From contig NZ_MKQD01000054.1 of the NCBI RefSeq assembly GCF_001913705.1, forward strand, positions 1 to 64,000: a DNA stretch of 64,000 nucleotides, in the 5' to 3' direction. Both the position numbers and the translations under genes were made by a program. Position 1 is the stretch's first letter. Every line of letters starts with the position of its first letter. The DNA comes from Thalassotalea sp. PP2-459 (GTDB lineage Bacteria > Pseudomonadota > Gammaproteobacteria > Enterobacterales > Alteromonadaceae). The notes beneath the pieces were generated by a model. The model worked only from the letters and a program-made list of their open reading frames with translations, did no database searches and was not told where the DNA came from. This document shows positions 25,393 through 33,351 of the stretch, one piece after another.

Positions 25393-26742
25393 ATGATTAA
25401 AAACGATCAGTATACGGTTATGGCTATTGATGATGCCAAAGACACTTTAATGCTTTTAGCCTTTGATTTGTCTGAATCCGGGTATGAAGTGTTAACAGCA
25501 GAGTCTGGTGAGCAAGCCTTATCATTATTGGAAGAGTTAAATGTTGATCTCATTTTATTAGATATGCACATGCCAGCAATGTCAGGGCTAACGTTTTTAG
25601 AAACACTTAAAAATAGCCGCGCTTTTAAAAATATCCCTGTGATTATGTTATCTGCCTCAGGGCAAGAAGAAGCGATAGTTTCATCATTAGAGAATGGTGC
25701 TGACGACTATGTAACAAAGCCGTATATTCCAAGCGTGTTACTTGCACGAATTAGAAACTCGTTACGCTTTATGGAAAAAACTAAGCAGCTTGAGCAATTG
25801 GCGAGAACTGATAGTTTAACGGGAGTGCATAATAGAGGTAGCTTTAAGGAATTGGTAAGTTCAGTGATCAGTCAAGCAAAGCGTAAGCATCAGCCAATTT
25901 CCCTTGCAATGTTTGATCTTGATTATTTTAAAAAGGTTAATGATACTTACGGTCATGAAGCTGGCGATATTGCACTTAAAGAGTTTGCTACTATTCTCAA
26001 AGACTGTTTTCGTGATTATGATATTGTCGGTAGGGTAGGCGGTGAAGAGTTCGCAGTATGTATGCCAGGCACAGAAATTGATGATGCCTACCTTGCATGT
26101 GAGCGATGTAGAACGATGCTAGAAAAATACCCAATGAAAGTTGAGTATAAAGACGGCATCAAAGAATTTACACTTACGGTAAGCATTGGAGTTACTTGCC
26201 AAAACATGCAGTCTATGACATTCGATGAGTTATTACATGTGGCGGATAACGCATTATATAACGCTAAACAATCTGGCAGAAACCAAACCATTTTAGACGA
26301 AAATATAGAAGGTGATACAAATACCATGATGATTGATGATACAAGCGATGAATTGTCAGCTTCTAATTCAGCAACCAGTGATACTGAGCAAGGGAAATAC
26401 CCAGGGATTGAATATGAAGTTGGTGTGAATAATGTTTTAGGTGACGAAGAACTGTTTGAAGAGATTTTGGTGATGTTTTGTCAAGATCATGGCAAAGATA
26501 AAGAAAAGATCGCGCAGGCCATTGAAAATAACGACTACGAATTACTAAAGTCACTTGTACATACGTTAAAAGGGGTTTCGTGTTCAATAGGTGCAATGAG
26601 CTTATATGAGTATTGTAAACACCTAGATGTGGCGATTAATGAACATAATTCTGATGAGTATAACGCTTTATTTTCACCGGTAGCGGATCAACTCGATATT
26701 GTTGTTGGCGGTATATCTGCTAAGTTAGGCGATAAATTTTAA
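25393..26742 (+). CDS. Receiver-GGDEF-HPt protein, diguanylate cyclase
   Basis: The 449-residue protein has a receiver (about 7-125; IDDAKD, LLDMHMP, LSASG, TKPYIP), a GGDEF domain (about 140-300) with active-site GGEEF at 216-220 and an RxxD inhibitory site (RDYD, 207-210) five residues before it, and a C-terminal HPt domain with His390 in HTLKGVS. It should make c-di-GMP with product feedback. A GGDEF protein that also carries an HPt is unusual and suggests it passes phosphoryl groups within this locus. It is convergent with yfaE and overlaps it by four bases. Confidence 0.87.
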   Translation: MIKNDQYTVMAIDDAKDTLMLLAFDLSESGYEVLTAESGEQALSLLEELNVDLILLDMHMPAMSGLTFLETLKNSRAFKNIPVIMLSASGQEEAIVSSLENGADDYVTKPYIPSVLLARIRNSLRFMEKTKQLEQLARTDSLTGVHNRGSFKELVSSVISQAKRKHQPISLAMFDLDYFKKVNDTYGHEAGDIALKEFATILKDCFRDYDIVGRVGGEEFAVCMPGTEIDDAYLACERCRTMLEKYPMKVEYKDGIKEFTLTVSIGVTCQNMQSMTFDELLHVADNALYNAKQSGRNQTILDENIEGDTNTMMIDDTSDELSASNSATSDTEQGKYPGIEYEVGVNNVLGDEELFEEILVMFCQDHGKDKEKIAQAIENNDYELLKSLVHTLKGVSCSIGAMSLYEYCKHLDVAINEHNSDEYNALFSPVADQLDIVVGGISAKLGDKF

Positions 26743-27011
26743 TCAATTTCAATTTCAATGTTACTAGCAGGGATACAACAACAGGGAAGAATTTCGTTGT
26801 CACCAACAAAGGCTAAAGGTTCTCCTTGAGGGTATAACACTTGACCTTTTTTTAATGTCACTCGACATGCACCACAAAAGCCATCTCTACAGTGATAATG
26901 TACTTCAACATCGTGTTTTTCTAGGCAATTTAACAGGGTTTTATCTTGATCTTGATATTCAATGTTTTGTTGATTTGCAGTAACGATTTTAGCAGGAGGC
27001 TTAGACATATT
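26739..27011 (-). CDS. yfaE: 2Fe-2S ferredoxin for ribonucleotide reductase (YfaE)
   Basis: The 90-residue plant-type ferredoxin matches YfaE: HCRDGFCGACRVTL supplies three of the four cluster Cys (C-x4-C-x2-C) and ILPCCC the fourth; the ending IEIEID also matches. YfaE keeps the NrdB diiron site active by delivering electrons. I use ATG 27011 (E. coli YfaE is 84 residues); a start at ATG 27032 is possible but falls inside a hairpin stem. It directly follows nrdB, as in E. coli, and its 3' end overlaps the convergent GGDEF gene. Confidence 0.88.
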   Translation of the reverse strand, partial: NMSKPPAKIVTANQQNIEYQDQDKTLLNCLEKHDVEVHYHCRDGFCGACRVTLKKGQVLYPQGEPLAFVGDNEILPCCCIPASNIEIEID

Positions 27012-27026
27012 AAAAGTAGGGCAGTT

Positions 27027-27051
27027 CGCCATAGCAAAGAAAGCTATGGCG
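27027..27051. other. Perfect 9-bp hairpin between nrdB and yfaE
   Basis: CGCCATAGC (27027-27035) pairs with GCTATGGCG (27043-27051) around AAAGAAA. It lies 14 bases after the nrdB stop in transcript sense and includes a possible ATG of yfaE (27032). It could lower yfaE translation or mark a processing point. No T run follows. Confidence 0.5.
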
Positions 27052-27064
27052 TATTAGAGATATG

Positions 27065-28195
27065 TTACAAATCAAAATCATCAAAATCATCACTTGAAAC
27101 AGCCGAATCTACTTGGCCAACTAAGTAACTTGAGATTTCAGTTTCTTGTGGTGCAACCTGCACGTTGTCACTAACAAGATAAGCATTCATCCAGGGTAGT
27201 GGATTGCTTTTAATAGAGAATGGCATATCGTAGCCAATGGCGGCTAAACGTTGATTACTAATATACTCAATATATTGATTTAATATTTGAGCATTCAACC
27301 CGATCATTGAGCCATCTTTGAAAAGGTATTGCGCCCATTCTTTTTCCTGTTCTACAACATCTAAAAATATTTGCAATCCCTCATCTTTTAATGCATGAGC
27401 AATTTCTTTCATTTCTGGATCGTCTTTGCCAGAAAACCAATTATTTAAAATATGCTGTGTGCCAGTTAAATGTAACGCTTCATCTCGAGCTATAAGCTTG
27501 ATTATTTTAGCGTTTCCTTCAAGAAGTTCACGTTCTGCAAATGCAAAAGAGCAGGCAAAACTCACATAAAAGCGAATGGCTTCAAGCGCGTTTACTGAAC
27601 AAATAGCAAGAAATAAGCGTTCTTTTAACTTACGCATGCTTACTTCTAATTGCTTGCCTTCAACCTCGTAGGTTCCTTCACCTTGCGCTTGCATTAATTG
27701 CGTTGTCACAATGACATGATCGAAATACTTTGCAATGCTAGAAGCACGTTTTAATATTGCGGGGTTAACAACAATATCGTCGAATACTTCACTTGGGTCG
27801 GTAAATAAATTGCGTAAAATATGTGTGTATGATCGAGAGTGAATGGTTTCACTAAAGGCCCACGTTTCAATCCAAGTTTCTAATTCAGGTAAAGAGACAA
27901 TCGGTAATAATACCGCGTTAACTGAGCGAGCGGCTACGCTATCAAGTAACGTTTGATATTTAAGGTTGGAAATAAAGATATGCTTTTCTGAGTCAGTCAA
28001 TCCTTGCCAATCAGAGCGGTCTTTAGATACATCAATTTCCTCTGGACGCCAAAAGAATGAAAGTTGTTTTTCAATCAGTTTTTCAAACGCGGAAAACTTT
28101 TGCTGATCATAGCGTGCAACATTAACACTGTTACCCAGAAACATTGGTTCTAGCAATGGGTTATTGGGAACTTGGTTAAAGGTACTATAGGTCAT
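27065..28195 (-). CDS. nrdB: Class Ia ribonucleotide reductase, beta subunit
   Basis: The 376-residue protein is the diiron/tyrosyl-radical subunit of class Ia ribonucleotide reductase. Metal ligands appear in [15 protein letters not shown] (Asp), [12 protein letters not shown] (Glu and His, with the radical Tyr), ERELLEGN (Glu) and [10 protein letters not shown] (Glu, His). The C-terminal tail DDFDDFDL is the acidic peptide that docks to NrdA. AAGGAG lies seven bases before the ATG. It is 111 bases from nrdA and 54 from yfaE (start 27011), one operon under the NrdR-like boxes upstream of nrdA. Confidence 0.97.
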   Translation of the reverse strand: MTYSTFNQVPNNPLLEPMFLGNSVNVARYDQQKFSAFEKLIEKQLSFFWRPEEIDVSKDRSDWQGLTDSEKHIFISNLKYQTLLDSVAARSVNAVLLPIVSLPELETWIETWAFSETIHSRSYTHILRNLFTDPSEVFDDIVVNPAILKRASSIAKYFDHVIVTTQLMQAQGEGTYEVEGKQLEVSMRKLKERLFLAICSVNALEAIRFYVSFACSFAFAERELLEGNAKIIKLIARDEALHLTGTQHILNNWFSGKDDPEMKEIAHALKDEGLQIFLDVVEQEKEWAQYLFKDGSMIGLNAQILNQYIEYISNQRLAAIGYDMPFSIKSNPLPWMNAYLVSDNVQVAPQETEISSYLVGQVDSAVSSDDFDDFDL

Positions 28196-28306
28196 TTATT
28201 GCTCCTTGAAGCAGCTTTTAGTGTTATTGTTCAGTAAGCTGCTTCGTTAAATTCTTCAGAAATATTACCGTTAAATAATCGCCACATTGCTTGTGGCTAT
28301 TAAAAC

Positions 28307-30580
28307 TTAGATTTTACACGCACCGCCTTCACAGTCATCGTCTTCTGCTTCTACCTGACCATCAGCTGCGCCGTCTCTGGTATTGTGGTAGTAAAGTGTC
28401 TTAACACCTAATTTATAAGCAGTTAATAAGTCTTTGATGATTTGTTTAACAGGCACTTTACCACCTTCATATTTAGAAGGGTCGTAATTCGTGTTAGCTG
28501 AGATAGTTTGATCAATAAACTTCTGCATAATACCAACAAGCTGTAAATAACCTTCGTTGTTTGGAATCTTCCAAAGTAATTCATAATTATCTTTTAACGT
28601 GGCGTACTCAGGTACAACTTGTTTTAAAATGCCGTCTTTACTTGCTTTAATACTGATCAAACCTCGCGGTGGTTCAATGCCATTAGTCGCATTAGATATT
28701 TGAGAGGATGTTTCAGAAGGCATTAAGGCTGATAACGTTGAGTTTCTCACACCATATTGCTTAATGTTCTCACGTAGCGTTTCCCAGTCTAGCTGTAACG
28801 GCTCATTGGTGATTTTATCGATCTCTTTTTTGTAAGTGTCAATGGGCAAAATGCCTTGAGATAAGCGTGTTTCATTAAACTTAGGACAAGCACCTTGCTC
28901 TTTTGCAAGCTTATTCGATGCTTGCAATAAATAAAATTGAATCGCTTCAAAAGTACGGTGAGTTAGGTTATTTGCACTGCCATTTGAATAGTACACGCCA
29001 TTTTTAGCGAGATAATAAGCATAATTAATGACACCTATACCAAGTGTTCTTCGACCCATGGTTGCATTGTATGCAGCTGGAACAGGGTAATCTTGGTAAT
29101 CTAATAAGCTGTCTAATGCTCGTACTGCTAAATCAGCAAGTTCTTCTAGCTCATCTAAACTATCAATAGCACCTAAATTAAATGCTGATAACGTACATAA
29201 TGCAATTTCACCTTCAGGATCATTAATATCCTTTAAAGGTTTCGTGGGTAAGGCAATTTCAAGACACAAGTTACTCTGGCGAATAGGTGCTTGGCTTGGT
29301 TCAAACGGGCTGTGTGTATTACAGTGATCCACATTTTGTAAATAGATACGGCCGGTACTTGCACGTTCTTGAGCAAATAAGCTAAACAGTTCAATGGCTT
29401 GAATACGTTTTTTGCGAATTGACTCATCTGCTTCATATTTTACATATAACGCTTCAAATTCATCTTGATCTGCGAAAAAGGCATCGTATAAACCAGGTAC
29501 GTCGCTTGGACTAAACAACGTAATGTGTTCACCCTTTATTAAACGTTGGTACATCAATTTGTTGAATTGAACACCGTAGTCAAGATGACGCACGCGGTTC
29601 TCATCAACACCACGGTTATTTTTTAATACCAGTAAACTTTCAACTTCTAAGTGCCATAAAGGATAAAATAGCGTAGCTGCTCCGCCGCGAACGCCGCCTT
29701 GTGAACAGCTTTTTACGGCTGTTTGAAAGTGTTTGTAAAACGGTATACAACCTGTATGGAATGCTTCACCGTTTCTTATTGCGCTACCTAGTGCTCTAAT
29801 ATTACCAGCATTAATACCAATACCTGCGCGTTGTGATACATATTTCACAATGGCACTAGAAGAGGCATTTATAGAATCTAAGCTATCATCGCATTCAATC
29901 AATACACATGAAGAAAACTGACGAGTAGGTGTACGTACACCAGCCATTATTGGGGTAGGTAATGAAATTTTAAAGGTAGAAATGGCGTTGTAAAAGCCTT
30001 CTATGTAACTCAGTCTTGTTTCGGCAGGGTATTTTGCAAATAAACATGCGGCCACTAATACATATAAGAATTGTGCACTTTCGTAAATTTCTCCGGTAAC
30101 GCGATTCTGTACTAAATACTTACCTTCAAGTTGTTTAACAGCAGCGTAACTAAAGTTTAAATCACGACGATGATCAATGAATTGCTCCATTGCTTCGAAT
30201 TCTTCTGGGGTATAATCAGCTAATATGTGTTGATCATAACGACCAGACTCAACAAGTTTCACCACATGTTCGTATAATTTTGGTGGCTCAAATTGCCCAT
30301 AGGCTTTTTTACGTAAATGGAAGATAGCTAACCGAGCGGCCAAATATTGGTAATCGGGTGTTTCTTCAGAAATTAAATCTGCGGCAGATTTTATGATGGT
30401 TTCATGAATATCTTCCGTTTTAATACCATCATAAAATTGGATATGAGATTTCAGTTCGACCTGTGAAACAGAGACATTTTCTAAATTCTCAGCAGCCCAG
30501 GCAATTACCTTATGAATTTTCTCTAAATCGATGGGTTCTTTCTTACCGTTGCGCTTGGTGACAAAAAGGTTGTTGTTCAT
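28307..30580 (-). CDS. nrdA: Class Ia ribonucleotide reductase, alpha subunit
   Basis: The 757-residue protein (E. coli 761) has the N-terminal ATP cone (LFVTKRNGKKEPIDLEKIHK), so dATP feedback control is expected, and the ten-stranded catalytic barrel. Redox Cys are visible in FSSCVLIECD and SNLCLEIALP, and the C-terminal shuttle pair in DDCEGGACKI. It reduces ribonucleoside diphosphates to deoxyribonucleotides with NrdB. It leads the nrdA-nrdB-yfaE operon on the minus strand. A pair of NrdR-like boxes sits about 75-125 bases upstream. Confidence 0.97.
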   Translation of the reverse strand: MNNNLFVTKRNGKKEPIDLEKIHKVIAWAAENLENVSVSQVELKSHIQFYDGIKTEDIHETIIKSAADLISEETPDYQYLAARLAIFHLRKKAYGQFEPPKLYEHVVKLVESGRYDQHILADYTPEEFEAMEQFIDHRRDLNFSYAAVKQLEGKYLVQNRVTGEIYESAQFLYVLVAACLFAKYPAETRLSYIEGFYNAISTFKISLPTPIMAGVRTPTRQFSSCVLIECDDSLDSINASSSAIVKYVSQRAGIGINAGNIRALGSAIRNGEAFHTGCIPFYKHFQTAVKSCSQGGVRGGAATLFYPLWHLEVESLLVLKNNRGVDENRVRHLDYGVQFNKLMYQRLIKGEHITLFSPSDVPGLYDAFFADQDEFEALYVKYEADESIRKKRIQAIELFSLFAQERASTGRIYLQNVDHCNTHSPFEPSQAPIRQSNLCLEIALPTKPLKDINDPEGEIALCTLSAFNLGAIDSLDELEELADLAVRALDSLLDYQDYPVPAAYNATMGRRTLGIGVINYAYYLAKNGVYYSNGSANNLTHRTFEAIQFYLLQASNKLAKEQGACPKFNETRLSQGILPIDTYKKEIDKITNEPLQLDWETLRENIKQYGVRNSTLSALMPSETSSQISNATNGIEPPRGLISIKASKDGILKQVVPEYATLKDNYELLWKIPNNEGYLQLVGIMQKFIDQTISANTNYDPSKYEGGKVPVKQIIKDLLTAYKLGVKTLYYHNTRDGAADGQVEAEDDDCEGGACKI

Positions 30581-30656
30581 GAAAAACCTGTATATGTGTT
30601 TTGTTTTTTTAATTTTTTAGACTGTAAGCTCACAACGGTGCATCAAAATACTCAAT

Positions 30657-30704
30657 ACACAATATCTAGGGGGTGAGCACTAAACTAATCACAAGATAAT
30701 GAGG
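30657..30704 (-). promoter_or_regulatory. Pair of NrdR-like boxes
   Basis: Box 1, ACACAATATCTAGGGG (30657-30672), matches the NrdR consensus ACACWATATCTTGTGT at 13 of 16 positions. Box 2, TCACAAGATAATGAGG (30689-30704), matches its reverse complement at 12 of 16. Their starts are 32 bases apart, the three-turn spacing typical of NrdR pairs. NrdR-ATP/dATP would repress the nrdA operon here. Confidence 0.7.
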
Positions 30705-30917
30705 TTTGAGCTTCATTGCAAGCATAAAAAAAACATAAATTTACTTGATAAATTTTGACAAATTCTTTTGTTAGTAACAACTAACTTAGTAAGAGTAATT
30801 GATTTGCTTTTTTGTAAAAGGCAATCTTTATTTTTGTTTTTTTTATCCAATAGATTTATTTTAGGTTTTATAGTTATTCCCATATTACAAAAAGTAATAT
30901 AGAAATAACTTATCAAT

Positions 30918-30947
30918 AAAAACAATTAGTTACATTAGTTGTTTTTT
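30918..30947. terminator. Terminator after gph
   Basis: An AT-rich hairpin (AAAAACAATTAG with TTAGTTGTTTTT, some mismatches) with A/T runs on both sides ends 19 bases beyond the gph stop on the minus strand. The symmetrical runs suggest it works in both directions. Confidence 0.5.
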
Positions 30948-30965
30948 TCTTGAACAGGTTGTCTG

Positions 30966-31625
30966 TTATATAATCGATAATAATTTTTCAGGGGATGCGC
31001 TAATGTATTTAGCTTGCCAAGTAGCAAGGTTATCTTGTTCTTTTATATACCCCCATTGAGCAATTGCTGTTGACATGTTTGCAGCGTTGCCTGCTTGAAT
31101 ATCTCTTAATGCATCACCAACGTACAAACATTGTTCAGGTGCAACACCTATATGCTCTGCAGCGTGTAATAGTGGCAACGGATGAGGCTTTCGTTCCGCA
31201 AGGCTATCACCGCCTACCATGACTTGACTGTGTGTAAATTCTGTAAAGTTAGGTAACAATAGTGTGGTTAAGTATTCTGGCTTATTGGTAACGATTCCCC
31301 ACGGAATATCACGCTCATTAAGCGCTTGAAGTAACTCTGGTACCTCAGGGTACAAACATGTTTCAGCGGCTAAATTTTCTTCATAATAATCTAAGAACAT
31401 ACGACGAAGGGCTGGCTGATCATATTCAGTGATTTTATCTGCAAACCCTAATGCAAGTAGACCTTGAGCACCATCAGAAGCAACGGGTCTAAATACCTGC
31501 TTTTCTACTGTGGGTAAGTCAAATTGTGATAACACATAATTTAATGCCGCGCCTAAATCATTTGCGGTGTCTAATAACGTACCATCTAAATCAAAAAGTA
31601 CGCCTTGGTATTTATTGTTTTTCAT
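30966..31625 (-). CDS. gph: Phosphoglycolate phosphatase-like HAD hydrolase
   Basis: The 219-residue HAD-superfamily protein has motif [17 protein letters not shown] (nucleophile Asp), motif II IVTNKP, the conserved Lys in the [15 protein letters not shown] segment and motif [17 protein letters not shown]. The cap and the ubiG linkage fit Gph, which removes phosphate from 2-phosphoglycolate made during DNA repair; MupP-type activity is an alternative. The ATG overlaps the ubiG stop by four bases (ATGA), so the two are co-translated. Confidence 0.88.
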   Translation of the reverse strand: MKNNKYQGVLFDLDGTLLDTANDLGAALNYVLSQFDLPTVEKQVFRPVASDGAQGLLALGFADKITEYDQPALRRMFLDYYEENLAAETCLYPEVPELLQALNERDIPWGIVTNKPEYLTTLLLPNFTEFTHSQVMVGGDSLAERKPHPLPLLHAAEHIGVAPEQCLYVGDALRDIQAGNAANMSTAIAQWGYIKEQDNLATWQAKYISASPEKLLSII

Positions 31626-32335
31626 TCACTCACCTTTTGACAGCATAGAATGTAGTTTACGTCTAATGAATCAATTAATTTATGATTTTCAGTGATAGGG
31701 TTGTAATGGATACCTGCAGCATCGAGGCATGTTAACTCATGTGATTCAGCCCAACCAATTAATGTCGAAGGACGAATAAATTTGTCATGCTCATGTGTGC
31801 CATCAGGGACTATTTTTAATATTTTTTCAGCCGCTAAAATGGCTAATAAATAAGCTTTTGTTGTTTTGTTTAACGTTGAAAAGAAAACAAAACCCTTTGG
31901 TTTAACCATTTTTGCACAGGCGGCAATGACAGAAGCCGGATCAGGAACATGCTCTAACATTTCCATGCAAGTCACAATATCATATTGTGCTGTATGTTTA
32001 GCGGCGTGCTCTTCTGCAGTACTTTTTAAATATTCGACATTGATACCTGATTCAAGTGCATGCAGCTTTGCAACATTAAGAGGTTCATCGCCCATATCAA
32101 TACCTGTTACGTTTGCGCCTAACTTTGCTAGGCTTTCCGCTAAAATTCCGCCGCCACAGCCGACATCGATCACCTTTTTATCGAATAGGTTTTGCGCATG
32201 CTGAATGATAAATTGACGTCTAATGGGATTTATTTGATGTAACGGCTTGAAGTCACCTTCGAGATCCCACCAAAATTGCGCAACCTTTTCAAATTTGGCT
32301 ATTTCATCTTGGTTTACATTAATAGAGTTGGTCAT
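31622..32335 (-). CDS. ubiG: Ubiquinone biosynthesis O-methyltransferase
   Basis: The 237-residue SAM-dependent methyltransferase is Ubi[23 protein letters not shown] at the start is diagnostic, followed by the SAM site [27 protein letters not shown] and the [12 protein letters not shown] segment. It makes both O-methylations in ubiquinone synthesis at the inner face of the membrane. It is the first gene of the ubiG-gph pair, the usual gammaproteobacterial order next to gyrA and nrdAB. Confidence 0.96.
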   Translation of the reverse strand: MTNSINVNQDEIAKFEKVAQFWWDLEGDFKPLHQINPIRRQFIIQHAQNLFDKKVIDVGCGGGILAESLAKLGANVTGIDMGDEPLNVAKLHALESGINVEYLKSTAEEHAAKHTAQYDIVTCMEMLEHVPDPASVIAACAKMVKPKGFVFFSTLNKTTKAYLLAILAAEKILKIVPDGTHEHDKFIRPSTLIGWAESHELTCLDAAGIHYNPITENHKLIDSLDVNYILCCQKVSE

Positions 32336-32475
32336 AGTGTCGTTTTTTTATTTACAATTGCTGACTATGTTAAACCATACCAGATAAAAGCGGCAGTAAA
32401 AATTCACCATACTAAGTTGACCTAATAATGCATTAATTATAATTTAGTACATATGTATAATTATTAGGTGATATC

Positions 32476-33012
32476 ATGAAATCGTTAACTACGCAGCTTT
32501 CAACGTATAAAAGTGTGCATTTAAATCACAAAAATATATGGACACATGTGGTAGGCATTCCATTGATCATATGGGCTGCAGCATTAATGTTATCTTCTAT
32601 AGAATTTACGGTAACGTTTACCGGTACAGATATTAAGGTAAACCTGTTAACAATTATTTCATTAATGATCTTGGGATATTATTTTATCTTGTCACCGACA
32701 TTAGCTTTGGTGGCTTTTTTGTTATTCGGGCCGCTTATTTATAGTGCTCTTGCTCTTTCGTCGATGGATCATAAGTGGTTTGTAGCAATTGGTGCTTTTT
32801 CTATCGGTTGGATATTTCAATTTATTGGTCATGGGTATGAGAAGGCAAAGCCTGCATTTGTTGATGACTTAAATCAGTTGTTAATTGGCCCACTCTTTTT
32901 ACTGGCTGAACTTTGTTTTGCGTGTGGAAAACTGTCTGATTTAAACAAAGAAGTGACACGTTTGGCGATTGAAAAGCGACAAGTTTTCGAGAAAGATAAA
33001 ATACCCGGTTAG
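32476..33012 (+). CDS. Mpo1/DUF962-like membrane protein
   Basis: The 178-residue protein has four hydrophobic helices and the DUF962/Mpo1 pattern: HKNIWTHVVGIPLIIWA at the start and WIFQFIGHGYEKAKPAFVDDLNQLLIGPLFLLAEL toward the end. The His residues in HKNIWTH and GHGYEK are those that bind iron in yeast Mpo1, a dioxygenase acting on 2-hydroxy fatty acids. A comparable role here is inference. It is divergent from ubiG. Confidence 0.8.
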   Translation: MKSLTTQLSTYKSVHLNHKNIWTHVVGIPLIIWAAALMLSSIEFTVTFTGTDIKVNLLTIISLMILGYYFILSPTLALVAFLLFGPLIYSALALSSMDHKWFVAIGAFSIGWIFQFIGHGYEKAKPAFVDDLNQLLIGPLFLLAELCFACGKLSDLNKEVTRLAIEKRQVFEKDKIPG

Positions 33013-33351
33013 GGTTTAGTTGCTTTAGGCTATTAAATATTCGTGATGAAAAACCGATATTAGCCTATCGTATGTACTGCTTTAGAGAAAGCGATGTTCA
33101 AATAAACGACGGTGTTGTTATAAAATGAATAACTGTTCAAATGTTGTACAGTGTGCTTCGTGGATAACGCATTAATATTCAATATGTTAGTTAAAAAGAG
33201 ATTCAATTAAAATAATCACTTGAAATACGGCGTTAACCAGAGCAAAATGTCAGGTTATATGGCCGTATACTGTCCACTAGTTACTAGCGTATACGTATTG
33301 CCTTTATAAAATAATAATTTCCAAAAATACATTTAGGGATACTGTCAATTT
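33013..33351. other. Gene-free region before gyrA
   Basis: No coding frame stands out in these 339 bases. A GTATAC-rich part near 33270-33300 (GTATACTGTCCACTAG...CGTATACG) and the AT-rich TTTATAAAATAATAA near 33303 may belong to the gyrA promoter; gyrA promoters are commonly supercoiling-sensitive, but that cannot be seen here. Confidence 0.4.

Larger units (their letters stand above)
30581..30965. other. nrdA promoter region and gph 3' end
   Basis: This 385-base AT-rich stretch holds no gene. It contains the nrdA promoter, two NrdR-like boxes (30657-30704) and the gph terminator (30918-30947). Confidence 0.6.
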
